Shown here: one piece after another, positions 62,651-64,000 of the stretch
Layout of the letters: each line of letters starts with the position of its first letter
How positions within the stretch are numbered: the first letter of the stretch is position 1
Assembly (NCBI RefSeq): GCF_030936135.1
Contig: NC_082595.1
Coordinates: 107,115,334-107,179,333 of the forward strand
DNA: 64,000 bases
Source of the DNA: Gavia stellata
Lineage: Eukaryota > Chordata > Aves > Gaviiformes > Gaviidae
Reading direction: 5' to 3'
Made by a program: the position numbers and the translations under genes
The notes under the pieces: generated by a model
The model's input: the letters and a program-made list of their open reading frames with translations, nothing else
Told to the model about the DNA's origin: nothing
Database searches by the model: none

Positions 62651-63858
62651 GTAAACTGGTTCACACTGGAACTGCTTTTCAGAGTTGGGTAAAGGTTTGA
62701 GGTTTGCACCATTGCAGAAATGTAATAAGTAAAAAAAAAAAAAACAAAACAAACTACTTTTAGAGACCGAAGTCAATATATCATTACATTAAGAAACGTT
62801 TAAAGGGTCCAAATGTTATTAAATAATTATAAATATTCTTTTAAACTTATATGATGATTCACGTTAGCAAACAACCTCAAATTTTACACATTTATAATTT
62901 AAAAAAAAAATAAAAAAGAACGTAGCCGAACACAAATACTATGTATACCATTTTGGCTCTAGTAATATATATTGCCATTTTCATATTTTGCATAAGTAAT
63001 AACATTTTCCTTTTTGTTTTTAAAGGTTTTGGTTGTTATTTTTGGTTTTTGGCTAATCGAAGGCAAAATGAACGGATACAAAAGCAAAAAGGAAACCCCA
63101 GGGTTGTCTAACCTAACTTGAAGACTTGTTCTCTTTAAGTACCCAAAAACAAACCAAAAAAGCAATGAACACAGAGAAGTTCCAACTGTTATCTGCAGCA
63201 AGGCTCGGACAGAGTTTTTTGGGACAGCTATTGTCATCTGAATGTATCATGGCAAAATGGAAGCAACTCGATCTTTGCTTTCCTTTTTATGTGCACCAAT
63301 ACAAGGCAGTTGAATTGCACTACGGGTGTGAAGAGGGTCCCATACGTTGTATGATTGCAACTGTATCTGGAGTTCATGGTTAGGGTTTTTTTTTAATTAA
63401 AAAGTAAAAGGGAATGCAGCCTTTGCCTTGCATCACCATGTTTCTCCTGATAGCTGGGGAGTCCGTTCTCTCCTCATTGGCAAAAGTACTCACTAGTTAT
63501 TACAACACTCTAGACAAAAAAAAAAAAAAGGGAAAAAAAAAGGAGGGGGTGATTTTTTTTGGTGTGTGTAAAAAGTACATTTTAAATATAAAACAAGGCA
63601 AAATGGTTCCAAGAAAAAAAAAAGTATGTGCTTTGATCCACATAATCTGAAACATGGATTGTGGTGTGTTGGTAACTCTTGTGTTATTTATGGCCATTAT
63701 CATCCCATCTACACAGTTGCACATATCGGTAAAATCTATTTTAAAAAAAAAAACAAAAACCAAAAAGCACAAAAACCAGGCACTTCGTAGTTAGTCGACC
63801 GTTTGTTTGGTTTGGTTTTTTTTGGCTGGCGGATGTCGGGCCGGCTACAGAAGAAATC

Positions 63859-64000
<142 letters not shown>

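Larger units (their letters stand above)
59435..63858 (-). other. RUNX2: RUNX2 3' untranslated region
   Basis: This is the minus-strand sequence from the RUNX2 stop codon to the first strong polyadenylation site with a plausible downstream element, about 4.4 kb. That is in line with the long 3' UTR of mammalian RUNX2 mRNA as I recall it. Most of it is A/T rich with many homopolymers, for example T17 at 60554-60570, A24 at 61041-61064, A14 at 62731-62744 and A14 at 63516-63529 (plus strand). The 62810-62930 part is nearly all A/T and contains repeated AUUUA-type pentamers. A CpG-rich block at about 61550-62060 breaks the A/T trend. No intron or coding frame is recognisable. Continuity is inferred: no transcript data are available, and shorter isoforms could end at internal AATAAA signals. 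Confidence 0.8.

Overview
The window looks like vertebrate nuclear DNA, most likely from a bird. Three things support this. CR1 LINE fragments are the only clearly recognisable transposons. Repeat density is low. The one recognisable gene is the 3' end of RUNX2, the osteoblast/chondrocyte runt-domain transcription factor, on the minus strand at the right edge. The species cannot be determined from the sequence, and a crocodilian or turtle is not strictly excluded.

Layout. 63859-64000 (minus) encodes the last 46 residues of RUNX2, ending in the VWRPY Groucho/TLE-recruitment motif, followed by the stop codon. About 59435-63858 is its roughly 4.4 kb 3' untranslated region, ending at a good AATAAA signal. 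It holds seed matches for miR-30 (two, 12 nt apart), miR-204/211 and miR-23, a Pumilio element, several internal AATAAA hexamers and an unexpectedly CpG-rich block. Everything to the left (1 to about 59434) is the gene-free 3' flank of RUNX2. No exon of a neighbouring gene was recognised there; CLIC5, the downstream neighbour in mammals, is not visible.

Repeats in the flank. There are two clear CR1 3' ends that still read as the C-terminal part of the ORF2 reverse transcriptase (31899-32521 minus; about 48800-49691 plus) and two older CR1 fragments (about 58078-58300 minus; about 55323-55530 plus). There are also weak relics of MIR/CORE-type SINEs and of short amniote dispersed repeats. Three simple arrays stand out: (TATCA)n, (CCCAT)n and (ATTCAT)n. 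CpG-dense islets occur without any coding gene, the strongest at about 33950-34430 and about 37190-37660.

The rest is ordinary unique noncoding sequence. The window shows a developmental transcription-factor gene end with a long regulated 3' UTR next to a gene desert that is a plausible place for cis-regulatory elements. I found no evidence of an undescribed multigene system. The many short open frames are chance frames, repeat-derived frames or antisense shadows.
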